The notes beneath the pieces were generated by a model. It worked only from the letters and a program-made list of their open reading frames with translations. It did no database searches and was not told the origin of the DNA. This document shows positions 17,777-28,400 of a stretch of DNA of 64,000 nucleotides, in pieces. Numbering within the stretch: position 1 is the stretch's first letter; each line of letters starts with the position of its first letter. Source of the stretch: Brevibacterium antiquum (GTDB taxonomy: Bacteria; Actinomycetota; Actinomycetes; Actinomycetales; Brevibacteriaceae); NCBI RefSeq assembly GCF_016107655.1, contig NZ_JABASX010000008.1:62001-126000 (forward strand), written 5' to 3'. The position numbers and the translations under genes are program-made.

Positions 17777-18234
17777 GCTGCTTCGGCTCCTGGTGGATCT
17801 TGAGGGGGCAGCTCGCAGAAGCCTTCGACGATCAGGCCGACGATCATCAACGCTGCGGCTGCGATCATAGCGAACAGCATACCTGCCGCCAAATCATTGC
17901 GGATGCCGGGTGCGGACAGGAAGTAGTAGGCGGCGTTGCCCATATACCAACCGGCCAGTCCGGCCCCTGTCAGGGCACTGGCCTTGGCCATGACGGCTAC
18001 GCGGGCCGCTTGGAGAGGGTCGATCTCCTTGGTCCGGTCGCCGTCATTCCATTTCTTGATCGGCCAACCCAGGACCAGCAGGACTGCAGCGAGTATGAGC
18101 ATACCGATGATGGCGAACCAGGGCAGCCCTGGCAGAGCGAAGCCCTGACTCTCCAGAAGCACGTCGACCGTCGGCGCCACCACGGCACCGATGACGGCCC
18201 AGATGACGAGAGTCCCCGACGATGTTCGCTGCAT
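17773..18234 (-). CDS. DUF3180 membrane protein
   Basis: The 153-residue protein has four predicted membrane helices (around 6-26, 36-56, 80-100 and 116-138), with the conserved KASALTGAGLAGWYMGNAAY segment in the third. DUF3180 proteins are specific to actinobacteria and almost always lie directly after folK, as here. Function is unknown; the position suggests co-expression with folate synthesis and the two PH proteins. Confidence 0.82.
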   Translation of the reverse strand: MQRTSSGTLVIWAVIGAVVAPTVDVLLESQGFALPGLPWFAIIGMLILAAVLLVLGWPIKKWNDGDRTKEIDPLQAARVAVMAKASALTGAGLAGWYMGNAAYYFLSAPGIRNDLAAGMLFAMIAAAALMIVGLIVEGFCELPPQDPPGAEAA

Positions 18235-18262
18235 AGCTCCAAGTCTCTCAAACCCTGGCCCC

Positions 18263-19192
18263 TTATGGGGCCGGGATTCGCGTGATTTCCTGGTCGCCCA
18301 GCTCGCTCAGGACGGCGGTGATCGGTCGCGGACCGGTGGGTGTGCGGATTTCTGCGGCCGCATCGAGCTCGGCCCATGGTGCGAGGACGAATGCACGTTC
18401 GTGCGCCCGTGGGTGGGGCAGGGTCAGTGCGTCGGTGTCGAGGATGAGCTCTGCCGGCTCGGTGCCGAAGCGGATCAGGTCGATGTCGAGGGTGCGTGGT
18501 CCCCAGCGCAGTTCCCGGGTCCGGCCGCAGGCGACTTCGATTCCCTGTGCCACGGCCAGGAGCTGTGGGGCGGGCAGGCTGGTGGCCACGATGAGGCCCA
18601 GATTGAGGAAGTCGTTCTGTTCGACTCCGCCCCAGGGCGCGGTGCGATACAGGGAGGATCGCCTGAGCACGGTGATCTTGGGATGTCGATCGAGTGCGGC
18701 AACGGCCTGCTCGAGTGTGTCGGCCGCATCGCCGAGGTTGGCCCCGAGATTGAGGTAGGCCTCTGTCTCGGCCGACTCGGCCCCGGCAGGCTCATCATCG
18801 ACCGTGTTGGCCGCGGCAGCGTCGGTGGTGTCGCGGGAACGGATGACGGTGACGCTGACGTCGTTGAAGCTGCGCTGGATCGGAGCTCCGGGCTTATGGA
18901 CGACAACTTCGACATGTTCAGCCAGGCCCAGGCAGTGCTCGGCGATCCGGACGGCCAGGGTCTCGATGAGGTCGAAGGTGTTGTCTTCGACGATGTGTGC
19001 GACGTCTTCGGCCAGATCGCCGTAGTGGACGGTGTCGGCGATGTCGTCCGTGGCCGCGGCCCGCGATACGGAGGTGTGCAGGGTGGCGTCGATGACGAAG
19101 TCCTGGCCCTCACGCTTCTCGAAGTCGAAGACTCCGTGGTTGCCGCGGACTCTCAGCCCGCGCAGTTCGATCCGATCCGAACCGGCATTCAT
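18263..19192 (-). CDS. folBK: Bifunctional dihydroneopterin aldolase / HPPK (FolB-FolK fusion)
   Basis: A 309-residue fusion. Residues 1-~120 are FolB: LRGLRVRGNHGVFDFEKREGQ and the GDLAEDVAHIVEDNTFDLIETLA helix. After a short acidic linker, residues ~140-309 are FolK: LNLGANLGDAADTLEQAV, the RRSSLYRTAPWGGVEQNDFLN substrate loop, and RTRELRWGPRTLDIDLIRFG, which binds ATP and magnesium. The protein converts dihydroneopterin to hydroxymethyldihydropterin and then pyrophosphorylates it. FolB-FolK fusions are common in actinobacteria. It overlaps folP by ATGA, so product can pass to the next enzyme from the same message. Confidence 0.93.
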   Translation of the reverse strand: MNAGSDRIELRGLRVRGNHGVFDFEKREGQDFVIDATLHTSVSRAAATDDIADTVHYGDLAEDVAHIVEDNTFDLIETLAVRIAEHCLGLAEHVEVVVHKPGAPIQRSFNDVSVTVIRSRDTTDAAAANTVDDEPAGAESAETEAYLNLGANLGDAADTLEQAVAALDRHPKITVLRRSSLYRTAPWGGVEQNDFLNLGLIVATSLPAPQLLAVAQGIEVACGRTRELRWGPRTLDIDLIRFGTEPAELILDTDALTLPHPRAHERAFVLAPWAELDAAAEIRTPTGPRPITAVLSELGDQEITRIPAP

Positions 19193-20055
19193 GCGTCTGC
19201 CTCCGCTGCACGCTCATTCGAAGTGCCCGCCGGGGCATATGAGTTCACGGCGTGAATGACCTTGGCCGCGATCGCCGAGGTGGAAGGTTCATGGACGCGC
19301 ACCGCCCACGCTCCTGCCCTGGCCGACAGGGCCGAGATCGCGGCCGTGGCCTGATCCTTCGCCGACTCCTCGGCGAGTTTCGGGTCCTCCGGTGAGAGCA
19401 GGGTAGAGAGGAAGCGTTTGCGGCTGGCGGCGACGAGGAGCCGATGTTCCAGATCCGCAAACTCGTCGAGGGCTCCGAGGATCTGCCAGTTGTGTTCGGC
19501 GTTCTTCGAGAAGCCCAGGCCCGGGTCGAGGATGATGTTCTCATGCTTCACACCGACGGCCGTCGCTTCGTCGATTCTCGTCTTCAGCTCCGTGATCACC
19601 TCGGCGACGACATCGTCGTAGTGGAAGGACGCCGACGCACGGTCGAGGTAGCCTCGCCAGTGCATGAGCACGACCGGGGCTGCGGTCTCGGCGGCGACGG
19701 CCAGCATCGTCGGATCGGAGAGTCCCGCGGAGACGTCGTTGATGATGTGGGCGCCGACATCCAATGATGCCTCTGCGACCTTGGCTCGCATGGTGTCGAC
19801 GCTGATGACGGCACCTGCAGCGGCCAGCTCTCTGATCACTGGGACGACGCGGCGCAGCTCCTCCGCCTCATCGACTCGAACTGAGCCGGGGCGAGTGGAC
19901 TCCCCTCCGACATCGATGATGTCTGCGCCCGAGCGCAGCAGGTCGAAACCGTGGGCGATGGCGGCGTCGTGGTCGAAGTAGCGACCGCCGTCGGAGAAGG
20001 AGTCGGGCGTGACGTTGAGGACGCCCATGATCTTCGTGCGTTCCGGTGTGGGCAT
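19189..20055 (-). CDS. folP: Dihydropteroate synthase
   Basis: The 288-residue TIM-barrel enzyme joins hydroxymethyldihydropterin pyrophosphate and p-aminobenzoate; it is the sulfonamide target. Seen: IMGVLNVTPDSFSDGG at the N-terminus (pterin loop 1), VGGESTRPGS (loop 2), IILDPGLGFSKNAEHNW and a C-terminal AVRVHEP segment binding the pyrophosphate. Length is normal. It starts 9 bases past folE and overlaps folBK, giving the order folE-folP-folBK, which matches the pathway apart from the FolB step. Confidence 0.95.
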   Translation of the reverse strand: MPTPERTKIMGVLNVTPDSFSDGGRYFDHDAAIAHGFDLLRSGADIIDVGGESTRPGSVRVDEAEELRRVVPVIRELAAAGAVISVDTMRAKVAEASLDVGAHIINDVSAGLSDPTMLAVAAETAAPVVLMHWRGYLDRASASFHYDDVVAEVITELKTRIDEATAVGVKHENIILDPGLGFSKNAEHNWQILGALDEFADLEHRLLVAASRKRFLSTLLSPEDPKLAEESAKDQATAAISALSARAGAWAVRVHEPSTSAIAAKVIHAVNSYAPAGTSNERAAEADA

Positions 20056-20064
20056 GTGCGACCT

Positions 20065-20687
20065 CTATCTCCGGATGATCAGACTCATGGCTTCTGCTCG
20101 GGATGCCGTTTCGCGCAGCTGCCCGCGCACCGCCGAGGTGATGGTCGAGGCGCCCGGTTTCCGGACTCCCCGCATGGTCATGCACAGATGTTCGGCCTCG
20201 ACGACGACGATCGCGCCCTGAGGCTCGAGGTGTTCGACGAGTGCGTCGGCGATCTGAGCCGTCAGCCGTTCCTGGACCTGGGGGCGACGAGCATAGATCT
20301 CGACGAGGCGGGCAAGCTTGGACAGTCCAGTGACTTTGCCGTTCTTACTCGGGATGTAGCCGATGTGGGCGACTCCGTGGAATGGCACCAGATGGTGTTC
20401 GCACATCGAATACAGGTCGATGTCTCGGACGAGGACCATTTCCTCGTGGCTGATGTCGAAGGTCACGCCCAGAACGTCGGCCGGGTCGCGGTGGATGCCG
20501 GCGAAGACCTCTTCGTAGGCACGAGCGACCCTGGCCGGGGTCTCCAGCAGTCCTTCTCGATCAGGATCTTCCCCGACGGCGATGAGGATCTCACGCACGG
20601 CGGCGGCGATCCGCGGCTGGTCGACCTTATTGCCGGTGCCAGCAGGCGCCTTGCCGAGGACCTCTGTCACCTCTTCGAGCTCTGACA

Positions 20688-20688
<1 letters not shown>
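20065..20688 (-). CDS. folE: GTP cyclohydrolase I
   Basis: A 207-residue enzyme opening the guanine ring of GTP to make dihydroneopterin triphosphate. The zinc ligands are visible: Cys in [13 protein letters not shown] with its His, and the second Cys in [34 protein letters not shown] is the usual active-site helix. Its start codon overlaps the ftsH stop as TGATG, which suggests translational coupling of folE to ftsH, an arrangement widespread in actinobacteria. Confidence 0.96.
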
Positions 20689-22838
<2,150 letters not shown>

Positions 22839-22939
22839 AAGTCCTCTCAGGAAAAAGATGTGGGCAACCTGTTCAGGCTACCGAGGCTGCCTGGGAACAT
22901 CCCCCACAGCCTAATACCTCGCACTGACATAGCTCGAAT

Positions 22940-22963
22940 GCACCCGGTTTTGTTCCCGGGTGC
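22940..22963 (-). terminator. Weak hairpin after hpt
   Basis: GCACCCGG (22940-22947) pairs with CCGGGTGC (22956-22963) around an 8-nt loop, about 30 bases past the hpt stop and upstream of ftsH. There is no T tract, so termination may be partial. Confidence 0.45.
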
Positions 22964-22992
22964 GGCAGGCACTCAGTCAATGCGCGGAACGC

Positions 22993-23544
22993 TCAGCTGT
23001 AGACGTGCTGAGCCAGGGTCGCGACGAACGGAACGTTGCGGTACTTCTCGGCATAGTCGAGTCCGTAGCCGATGACGAATTCGTTCGGAACGTCGAAGCC
23101 GATGTATTTGACGTCGATGTCGACCTTGACTGCCTCGGGCTTGCGCAGCATCGTGCAGATCTCAACGGTCGCCGCTCCACGCGAACGCAGGTTCTGAACC
23201 AGCCAGGACAGAGTCAGGCCCGAGTCGATGATGTCCTCGACGATCAGCACGTGCCGGTCGGAGAGGTCAGTGTCGAGATCCTTGAGGATGCGCACGACAC
23301 CGGACGATTTGGTACCCGAACCGTAGGAGGAGACGGCCATCCAGTCCATGGTCACGGGCGAATGGATCGCGCGAGCCAGATCCGCCATGACCATGACAGC
23401 ACCCTTGAGGACGCCGACGAGCAGAATGTCCTTGCCCTTGTAGTCTTCATCGATGGCGGCTGCCAGTTCAACGAGTCGTGTGGCTATCTGTTCTTCCGAG
23501 ACAAGTACTTTTTCGATGTCATTGCCGAGATCGTTGATGTCCAC
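22993..23544 (-). CDS. hpt: Hypoxanthine phosphoribosyltransferase
   Basis: A 183-residue purine-salvage enzyme converting hypoxanthine or guanine to IMP or GMP with PRPP. The PRPP-binding motif is VLIVEDIIDSGLTL; the LLVGVLKGAVMVMADL and SSYGSGTKSSG segments are also typical. The start codon is a GTG at 23544 with GAGGAG upstream at slightly long spacing. In most actinobacteria hpt lies directly between tilS and ftsH; here two extra genes (23591-26309) separate it from tilS. Confidence 0.94.
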   Translation of the reverse strand: MDINDLGNDIEKVLVSEEQIATRLVELAAAIDEDYKGKDILLVGVLKGAVMVMADLARAIHSPVTMDWMAVSSYGSGTKSSGVVRILKDLDTDLSDRHVLIVEDIIDSGLTLSWLVQNLRSRGAATVEICTMLRKPEAVKVDIDVKYIGFDVPNEFVIGYGLDYAEKYRNVPFVATLAQHVYS

Positions 23545-23590
23545 AGGTGTCGAATCTCCTCGCTTGGGGTGGGTGTGTCTCCATTATGAT

Positions 23591-24895
23591 TCACTTCTGC
23601 CCCGGCGTGCCACCACGGAGGTCGTTCGTGCTGCCACGGAGGTCTGATGCTGCGGCGCGAGAGCCCGGTGCTGCCAGCTCATCGTCGACTGTCCCCGGGG
23701 CGGCAGCAAGGTACCCGGTCACGCCCATGAGCGCCGAAACGCAGATCATGAACCCCAGCGGCACCGACCAGCCGCCGCTGAGTCCGAGGAGACCGCCGAC
23801 GGCCAAGGGACCGATCGCGGCCAGCACATAGCCGCTGGACTGCACGAATGCCGAGGTCCGGGCAGTGATGGACACGGCCTGTGTGCGGCCCGTGATGAGC
23901 GCGAGCGCGGCAGGGAAGGCGAAGCCGCCATAGCCGAGGAGGATTGCCCACAGCACCGGCACGGTGGTGGGCATGAGGAGCAGTCCGAGGTAGCCGCACA
24001 CGGCGCTGACGGAGAAGCTGACGAGGAAGAAGCGGGGCAGGATGCTGCGCATGATGATCTGCGGGGCAAGGAAGCCGCCGGGGATCCCACCGAGGGTGAC
24101 GACCGTGAGCATGAGTCCGGCGAGGACCGGATCGATCCCCGCATCACGGTAGATCTGCGGCAGCCATCCGAACTGGACATAGGCGTTGACCGACTGCAGA
24201 CCGAAGAACATCGCCATGTATCTGGCCTTGGCTGAGGTGAAGATATGTCGCCGAGGCGGGCCGGCCTCGTGCGTGTCCTGTTCGGGCTGATCCAGGTGGG
24301 GTACAGATCGGACGAGTCTGAGGATGATCCAAGTGATCAGTGCGCAGGCGGGCACGAGTGCCCAGATGCCCAGTCCCACCCGCCAGTTGTCGAAGTGGCC
24401 GGTGAGCGGTGCAGTGAGGAAGGCGGGGAACATCGCGCCCAGTCCCAGGGACACCGTGAAGGCCGTGGCGCCGAGGTTGGCTCGGTTGGGGAAGCGCGTT
24501 TTCACGTACACCGGCAGAATGACGTTTCCGATGGACATTCCGACCAGCGCGAGCACGGTCAGCCCGGCGAAGCCGACCCAGTTGTCGACGAGGACCCGGG
24601 CGCCCACTCCGACCGCGATCAGCACGCAGGTCATCGCCAGCGAGCTGAAGAGTCCGATCTTCTTGAGCACGGGTACGGCGATGAACCCGCAGATTGCGAA
24701 GATCAGGCCGGGAAGTGCTGTGAGCAGGCCCGTCTGCCATTCGACCAGGGCGTAGGCGCCTTGGACTTCGGAGAGGACGGGGCCCAGGGACGATGCGGCC
24801 GGTCGCAGGGAGCAGGCGATGAGGATGAGGCCCACGAGTGCCAGCACGTCGAGTCCCCGACCCGTACGATGGCCGTATTCGGGCTGAGAGGTCAT
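23591..24895 (-). CDS. MFS transporter, CynX/NimT family
   Basis: A 434-residue protein with twelve predicted membrane helices. The opening LIACSLRPAASSLGPVLSEVQ and the LLTALPGLIFAICGFIAVP segment are typical of the CynX/NimT branch of the major facilitator superfamily, whose named members relate to cyanate and 2-nitroimidazole. The real substrate is unknown. It diverges from a cytosine-deaminase-like amidohydrolase across 142 bases, so a nucleobase or related cyclic amide is a reasonable inference. The C-terminal ~35 residues are polar and low-complexity, with a twice repeated LRGGT/LRGST segment. Confidence 0.82.
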   Translation of the reverse strand: MTSQPEYGHRTGRGLDVLALVGLILIACSLRPAASSLGPVLSEVQGAYALVEWQTGLLTALPGLIFAICGFIAVPVLKKIGLFSSLAMTCVLIAVGVGARVLVDNWVGFAGLTVLALVGMSIGNVILPVYVKTRFPNRANLGATAFTVSLGLGAMFPAFLTAPLTGHFDNWRVGLGIWALVPACALITWIILRLVRSVPHLDQPEQDTHEAGPPRRHIFTSAKARYMAMFFGLQSVNAYVQFGWLPQIYRDAGIDPVLAGLMLTVVTLGGIPGGFLAPQIIMRSILPRFFLVSFSVSAVCGYLGLLLMPTTVPVLWAILLGYGGFAFPAALALITGRTQAVSITARTSAFVQSSGYVLAAIGPLAVGGLLGLSGGWSVPLGFMICVSALMGVTGYLAAAPGTVDDELAAPGSRAAASDLRGSTNDLRGGTPGQK

Positions 24896-24990
24896 GGGCT
24901 CATCCTTTCAGACGCTGTGCTCGCTCGGTCCGGGGGCCCGCACTCGTTGTGGACCCGTACCCGCCGGGGCCCGTACCCGAACCACATAAC

Positions 24991-24998
24991 GGTATACC
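24991..24998. promoter_or_regulatory. Palindrome GGTATACC in the divergent MFS/amidohydrolase promoter region
   Basis: GGTATACC is a perfect 8-bp palindrome centred between the two divergent starts. GTATAC-cored dyads occur in GntR-type operators, and the position fits one site controlling both genes, but no regulator gene is adjacent. The match is short, so confidence is low. Confidence 0.3.
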
Positions 24999-25037
24999 AT
25001 TTGGAGATCACATGCCCTCCTACTGTCAAGGACGACG

Positions 25038-26309
25038 ATGACCACTCTGAGAAATGTTCGCCTCTTTCCCCGCACCGCCGATGCCCAGACCGTTGATGTC
25101 GAGATCGACAACGGACGGTTCACCTCGTTCACGCCGGCCGCCTCGGCGCAGGCGATCGGCCGCACCAATGCCGCCGGCGCCGAAAGCGCCGATGGGTCCG
25201 ACATCATCGATGGGGCTGGGCGAGCGCTGCTGCCCAGCCTCGGCGACGTCCATGCCCATCTCGATTCGAACCGGATGGGCCAGACGTTCCGTCCCCACAC
25301 TGCCGACGGAACGCTGCACGGCTTCATCATGAACGATCGGGAGAACTGGCGGCAGGGCGAGCGCAGCGTCCGTGATCAGGCGGCCTTCGTGATCGCAGAG
25401 ATCGTCTCCTCCGGCGGTACGCGCATCCGCTCACATACCCAGATCGACGCCGACTGCGGTCTCGAGCGCTTCAGCGGCGTCCGGGATGCACTGGCCGATC
25501 ACGCTGGGGTCCTCGACTCTCAGATCGTGGCCTTCCCGCAGGCCGGAATCGTGCGTGAAAAGGGTGTCAGGGATCTTCTCGACCTGGCCTTGAGCGAGGG
25601 CGCTGATCTGGTCGGAGGACTCGATCCGCTCCAATATGATCGCGATCCGGTCGCGCATCTCGACGTCGTCTTCGGGCTTGCGGAGAAGCACGGCAAAGGC
25701 ATCGACATCCATCTGCATGAGCGCGGCAGCGCAGGCGTGTTCACGTTCGAGGAGATCGCCCACCGCACGAAGACTCTCGGCATGGAGGGGAAGGTGACGA
25801 TCTCACACGCCTTCGCCCTGAGTTCCAACCCTGCACCAGAGGTCGAACGGATCATCGAACTCGTCGCCGAGGCGGGCATCTCTCTGACGACGGTGGCACC
25901 GCAGAACGGCGTCCTGCCGCAGCGCAGTCTGCGTGAGAATCGGGTGGCTGTGGGTCTCGGCGAGGACGGTCAGCGTGATTACTGGAGTCCCTACGGTGAC
26001 GGTGACCTGCTGCGGCGGACCTGGCAGCTGGCATTCACGAATGGGCATCGCCTGGATGCGGACATCGAGGCCTGCTTGGACATCGCCTCCCGAGGTGGGG
26101 CGCAGGTGATGGCCGGCGCCCGACCGGACGGAACCGCACTGGTCGATGATGCCCGCTTCGGTCTGGGCATCGGTGCTCCGGCGGACTTCATGCTGCTCGA
26201 GGCCGATACGGTCACCTCGGCGATCATGGACTGCCCAGCCGATCGCGACGTCTTCAAGAACGGCGAGCTGGTGGCCACCGGCGGCCGCCTGGTCGACGGC
26301 GAGGCCTGA
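25038..26309 (+). CDS. Amidohydrolase, cytosine-deaminase-like
   Basis: A 423-residue member of the metal-dependent amidohydrolase superfamily. Metal ligands are visible as DVHAHLD, HLHERG and SHAFAL, with the terminal Asp in GLGEDGQRDYWSPYGDGD; the loop IRSHTQIDADCGLE and the DYWSPYG pattern resemble cytosine deaminase and related enzymes that deaminate pyrimidines and similar rings. The substrate cannot be fixed from sequence. The classical cytosine-deaminase substrate loop is only partly kept, so isocytosine, a creatinine-like ring or another cyclic amide are alternatives. It diverges from a CynX-type transporter, probably its uptake partner. Confidence 0.8.
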   Translation: MTTLRNVRLFPRTADAQTVDVEIDNGRFTSFTPAASAQAIGRTNAAGAESADGSDIIDGAGRALLPSLGDVHAHLDSNRMGQTFRPHTADGTLHGFIMNDRENWRQGERSVRDQAAFVIAEIVSSGGTRIRSHTQIDADCGLERFSGVRDALADHAGVLDSQIVAFPQAGIVREKGVRDLLDLALSEGADLVGGLDPLQYDRDPVAHLDVVFGLAEKHGKGIDIHLHERGSAGVFTFEEIAHRTKTLGMEGKVTISHAFALSSNPAPEVERIIELVAEAGISLTTVAPQNGVLPQRSLRENRVAVGLGEDGQRDYWSPYGDGDLLRRTWQLAFTNGHRLDADIEACLDIASRGGAQVMAGARPDGTALVDDARFGLGIGAPADFMLLEADTVTSAIMDCPADRDVFKNGELVATGGRLVDGEA

Positions 26310-26371
26310 GCCCGACGATCGAAGACGGAGCTCGACGACCGAATTCCACGCCCAACCACAGTGGGCTGCAG

Positions 26372-27397
26372 TCAGCCGGTCTTCGCCTCGCGACGGAAGC
26401 ACAGGAGCTGCCTGGTGATGATCACTTCGGTGTCACCGGGAAGCGACAGACGAGCATGTGGGCGATCCGAGGTCCCAGGTTCGCGAATCCGGGCGCACAG
26501 TTGGGCCACGCGGGCGGCGCCGAAGCTCTGTGCGGGCACGTCGAGGGAGATCAGCCACTCGCGGACGACGCGGGAGAGGATCGCATCCTCCATTCCTGCC
26601 AGTTCGGCCAACGGCACCTCGGTGCGTCCGCGTACGGTGGCGGCGGAGGTCTCGGCGAGCTCGTCGAGGCAGTCGGCATCGGCACGGCACAGCTCGGCGG
26701 TGCGGGCCAGATTCGCGGTGACAGGCTGGCCCAGGTCGGCTTCCAGGGTGGCCAGCAGGGCGCGGGCGCGGACCCGGGCGAAGGAATCGTCGGCGTTCAT
26801 CGGGTCATCCCAGACTTCGATGCCCTGAGCCCGGCACGAAGCGACGTTGGTCGCCCGTTCGATGTCGAGCAGGGGACGCACCACGGTGCCGGTGCGCAGA
26901 GCCATTCCAGCCAGGGATCTCGTGCCCGAACCTCGCATCAGTCCCAGCAGCACCGTCTCCGCCTGGTCGCTGCGGGTGTGCGCGGTCAGCACCCACTCGG
27001 CCCCCTGCACTTCCCGGGCGGCTTCAAGTGCGCCGTAGCGGGCATCGCGGGCGGCGGCTTCGAGGCCCTCATCGCCGGCTGCGACGGTGATGGTGGCGAC
27101 CTCGGCGGGCACACCCCAGGATTCGGCGATGGAGACGACCCGGCGGGCCACCTCGGCGGTCGAGGACTGCAGACCATGGTCGACGGTCACGGCCTGCGCA
27201 TGCAGCTCCCCACGTCGGTGGAGGAAGGCGCAGGCGTGCAGCAGCGCCATCGAATCCGCTCCCCCGGAGACCGCGACGATGATGTTGGGCCGGGAGCTGC
27301 CCAACTGGGCCAAGGCTTCACGGACACTGTTGCGGATCGCCCCGCTGGCCGGATCGAGGCTCGGTCGCCGAGGTGGTCGCGCCTCAGCCGTGGACAC
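26372..27397 (-). CDS. tilS: tRNA(Ile)-lysidine synthetase
   Basis: About 341 residues. The PP-loop IVAVSGGADSMALLHAC (near 39-55) binds ATP; the following HGLQSSTAE and TAHTRSDQAETVLLGLMRGSGTRS (written here in part) are signature TilS segments. The enzyme changes the wobble cytidine of tRNA-Ile(CAU) to lysidine so that it reads AUA. I take the GTG at 27397, which overlaps the upstream gene by 14 bases; the frame is open to 27526 but that part is antisense-like Arg/Pro-rich sequence inside the neighbour. It is the last gene of dacB - metalloprotease - tilS. Confidence 0.92.
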   Translation of the reverse strand: MSTAEARPPRRPSLDPASGAIRNSVREALAQLGSSRPNIIVAVSGGADSMALLHACAFLHRRGELHAQAVTVDHGLQSSTAEVARRVVSIAESWGVPAEVATITVAAGDEGLEAAARDARYGALEAAREVQGAEWVLTAHTRSDQAETVLLGLMRGSGTRSLAGMALRTGTVVRPLLDIERATNVASCRAQGIEVWDDPMNADDSFARVRARALLATLEADLGQPVTANLARTAELCRADADCLDELAETSAATVRGRTEVPLAELAGMEDAILSRVVREWLISLDVPAQSFGAARVAQLCARIREPGTSDRPHARLSLPGDTEVIITRQLLCFRREAKTG

Positions 27398-28400
27398 GGT
27401 CCAACCACAGGCTCGGGGTGTGGATCTCCTCGCTCCTCGGCAGGTTCTCCGGTTCGGCATAGATGGCGGAGAAACCGGTCTGGCCGACTTCCTTGCGGAT
27501 GGCGCGGACGAACGTGGCGCCGTCACGGTACTGGGCGAGTTTGAGGTTCATGCCCAGCAGGTTCGACAGGAATCCGCCCTGACCGGCGTCGCGGCGGGCT
27601 TCGAACTTGCGTCGCAGCTTCCGCACGCTCGGGATCACTTCGATGCCGACCTCGTCCATGACCACGTCGGCGTGCCCCTCGAGCAGGCTGAGGATCGCCG
27701 TCGCCTCGTCGAGGGCGCTGCGCATCCCCTCGTCCCTGATCAGATCGACCATGCTCGCATCGCCCTTGATGATCCGGCCCACAGTGGAGAAGACGTCAGC
27801 GAGACCGCTGATCCCCGGTGCCTTGAGCGGAGTCGCGACGACTTGAGACAGAAGAGAGCGCATATGCTCACGCAGCCAGGGCGCGGTGGCGAACTGCACC
27901 TGGTGCGTGGCTTCGTGCAGGGCCACCCACATGCGAAAGTCGCGCGGCTTGACGCTCATCGCCTCTTCGGCGATGAGGACAGCCGGGGCGACGAACATCA
28001 GCCGGCCCGTGTCCACCGCAAAGGGGTCGAATTGGCCCAGAACTCGAGTCGACAGCAGAGAGAGCACGCCTGCCAGTTCCACGGCGGCTGCTTTCGCGGC
28101 TCCCGGACTGACCGGGGTGGGCAGGGAGTCCGCGTCGACCATGCCGTTGAGCGACTGCGCATTGGCCTTGATCCAGCCGATCTGATCGAGCACGAGCACG
28201 GAACCGGCGCCCAGGCGACTGCGCACGTCATCGGCATGGGCAGGGTCGAGGAGGAACGAGTCGACGACGAGTTCCTGAGCCGTCAGCGCATTGTCCTTGA
28301 GCCCGGCGACCAGCGCGTCGAGTTCATCGGTGTCGGGCATACGCGCTGCGGGGACGAGTTCCCGGGCTGTGCGGGCGGCGAACTTCTCATCGACGATCAT
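27384..28400 (-). CDS. Zinc-dependent metalloprotease, DUF2342 family
   Basis: About 338 residues with a metzincin-like zinc site HEATH near residue 160 in MWVALHEATHQVQF, a C-terminal HADVVMDEVG that supplies further conserved acids, and the SLWLDRVHG ending. The family (TIGR03624/DUF2342-like, originally labelled 'coenzyme F420 biosynthesis associated') is restricted to actinobacteria and lies between dacB and tilS in most of them. No substrate is known to me. The ATG at 28400 overlaps the dacB stop as ATGA. Confidence 0.85.
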   Translation of the reverse strand: MIVDEKFAARTARELVPAARMPDTDELDALVAGLKDNALTAQELVVDSFLLDPAHADDVRSRLGAGSVLVLDQIGWIKANAQSLNGMVDADSLPTPVSPGAAKAAAVELAGVLSLLSTRVLGQFDPFAVDTGRLMFVAPAVLIAEEAMSVKPRDFRMWVALHEATHQVQFATAPWLREHMRSLLSQVVATPLKAPGISGLADVFSTVGRIIKGDASMVDLIRDEGMRSALDEATAILSLLEGHADVVMDEVGIEVIPSVRKLRRKFEARRDAGQGGFLSNLLGMNLKLAQYRDGATFVRAIRKEVGQTGFSAIYAEPENLPRSEEIHTPSLWLDRVHG

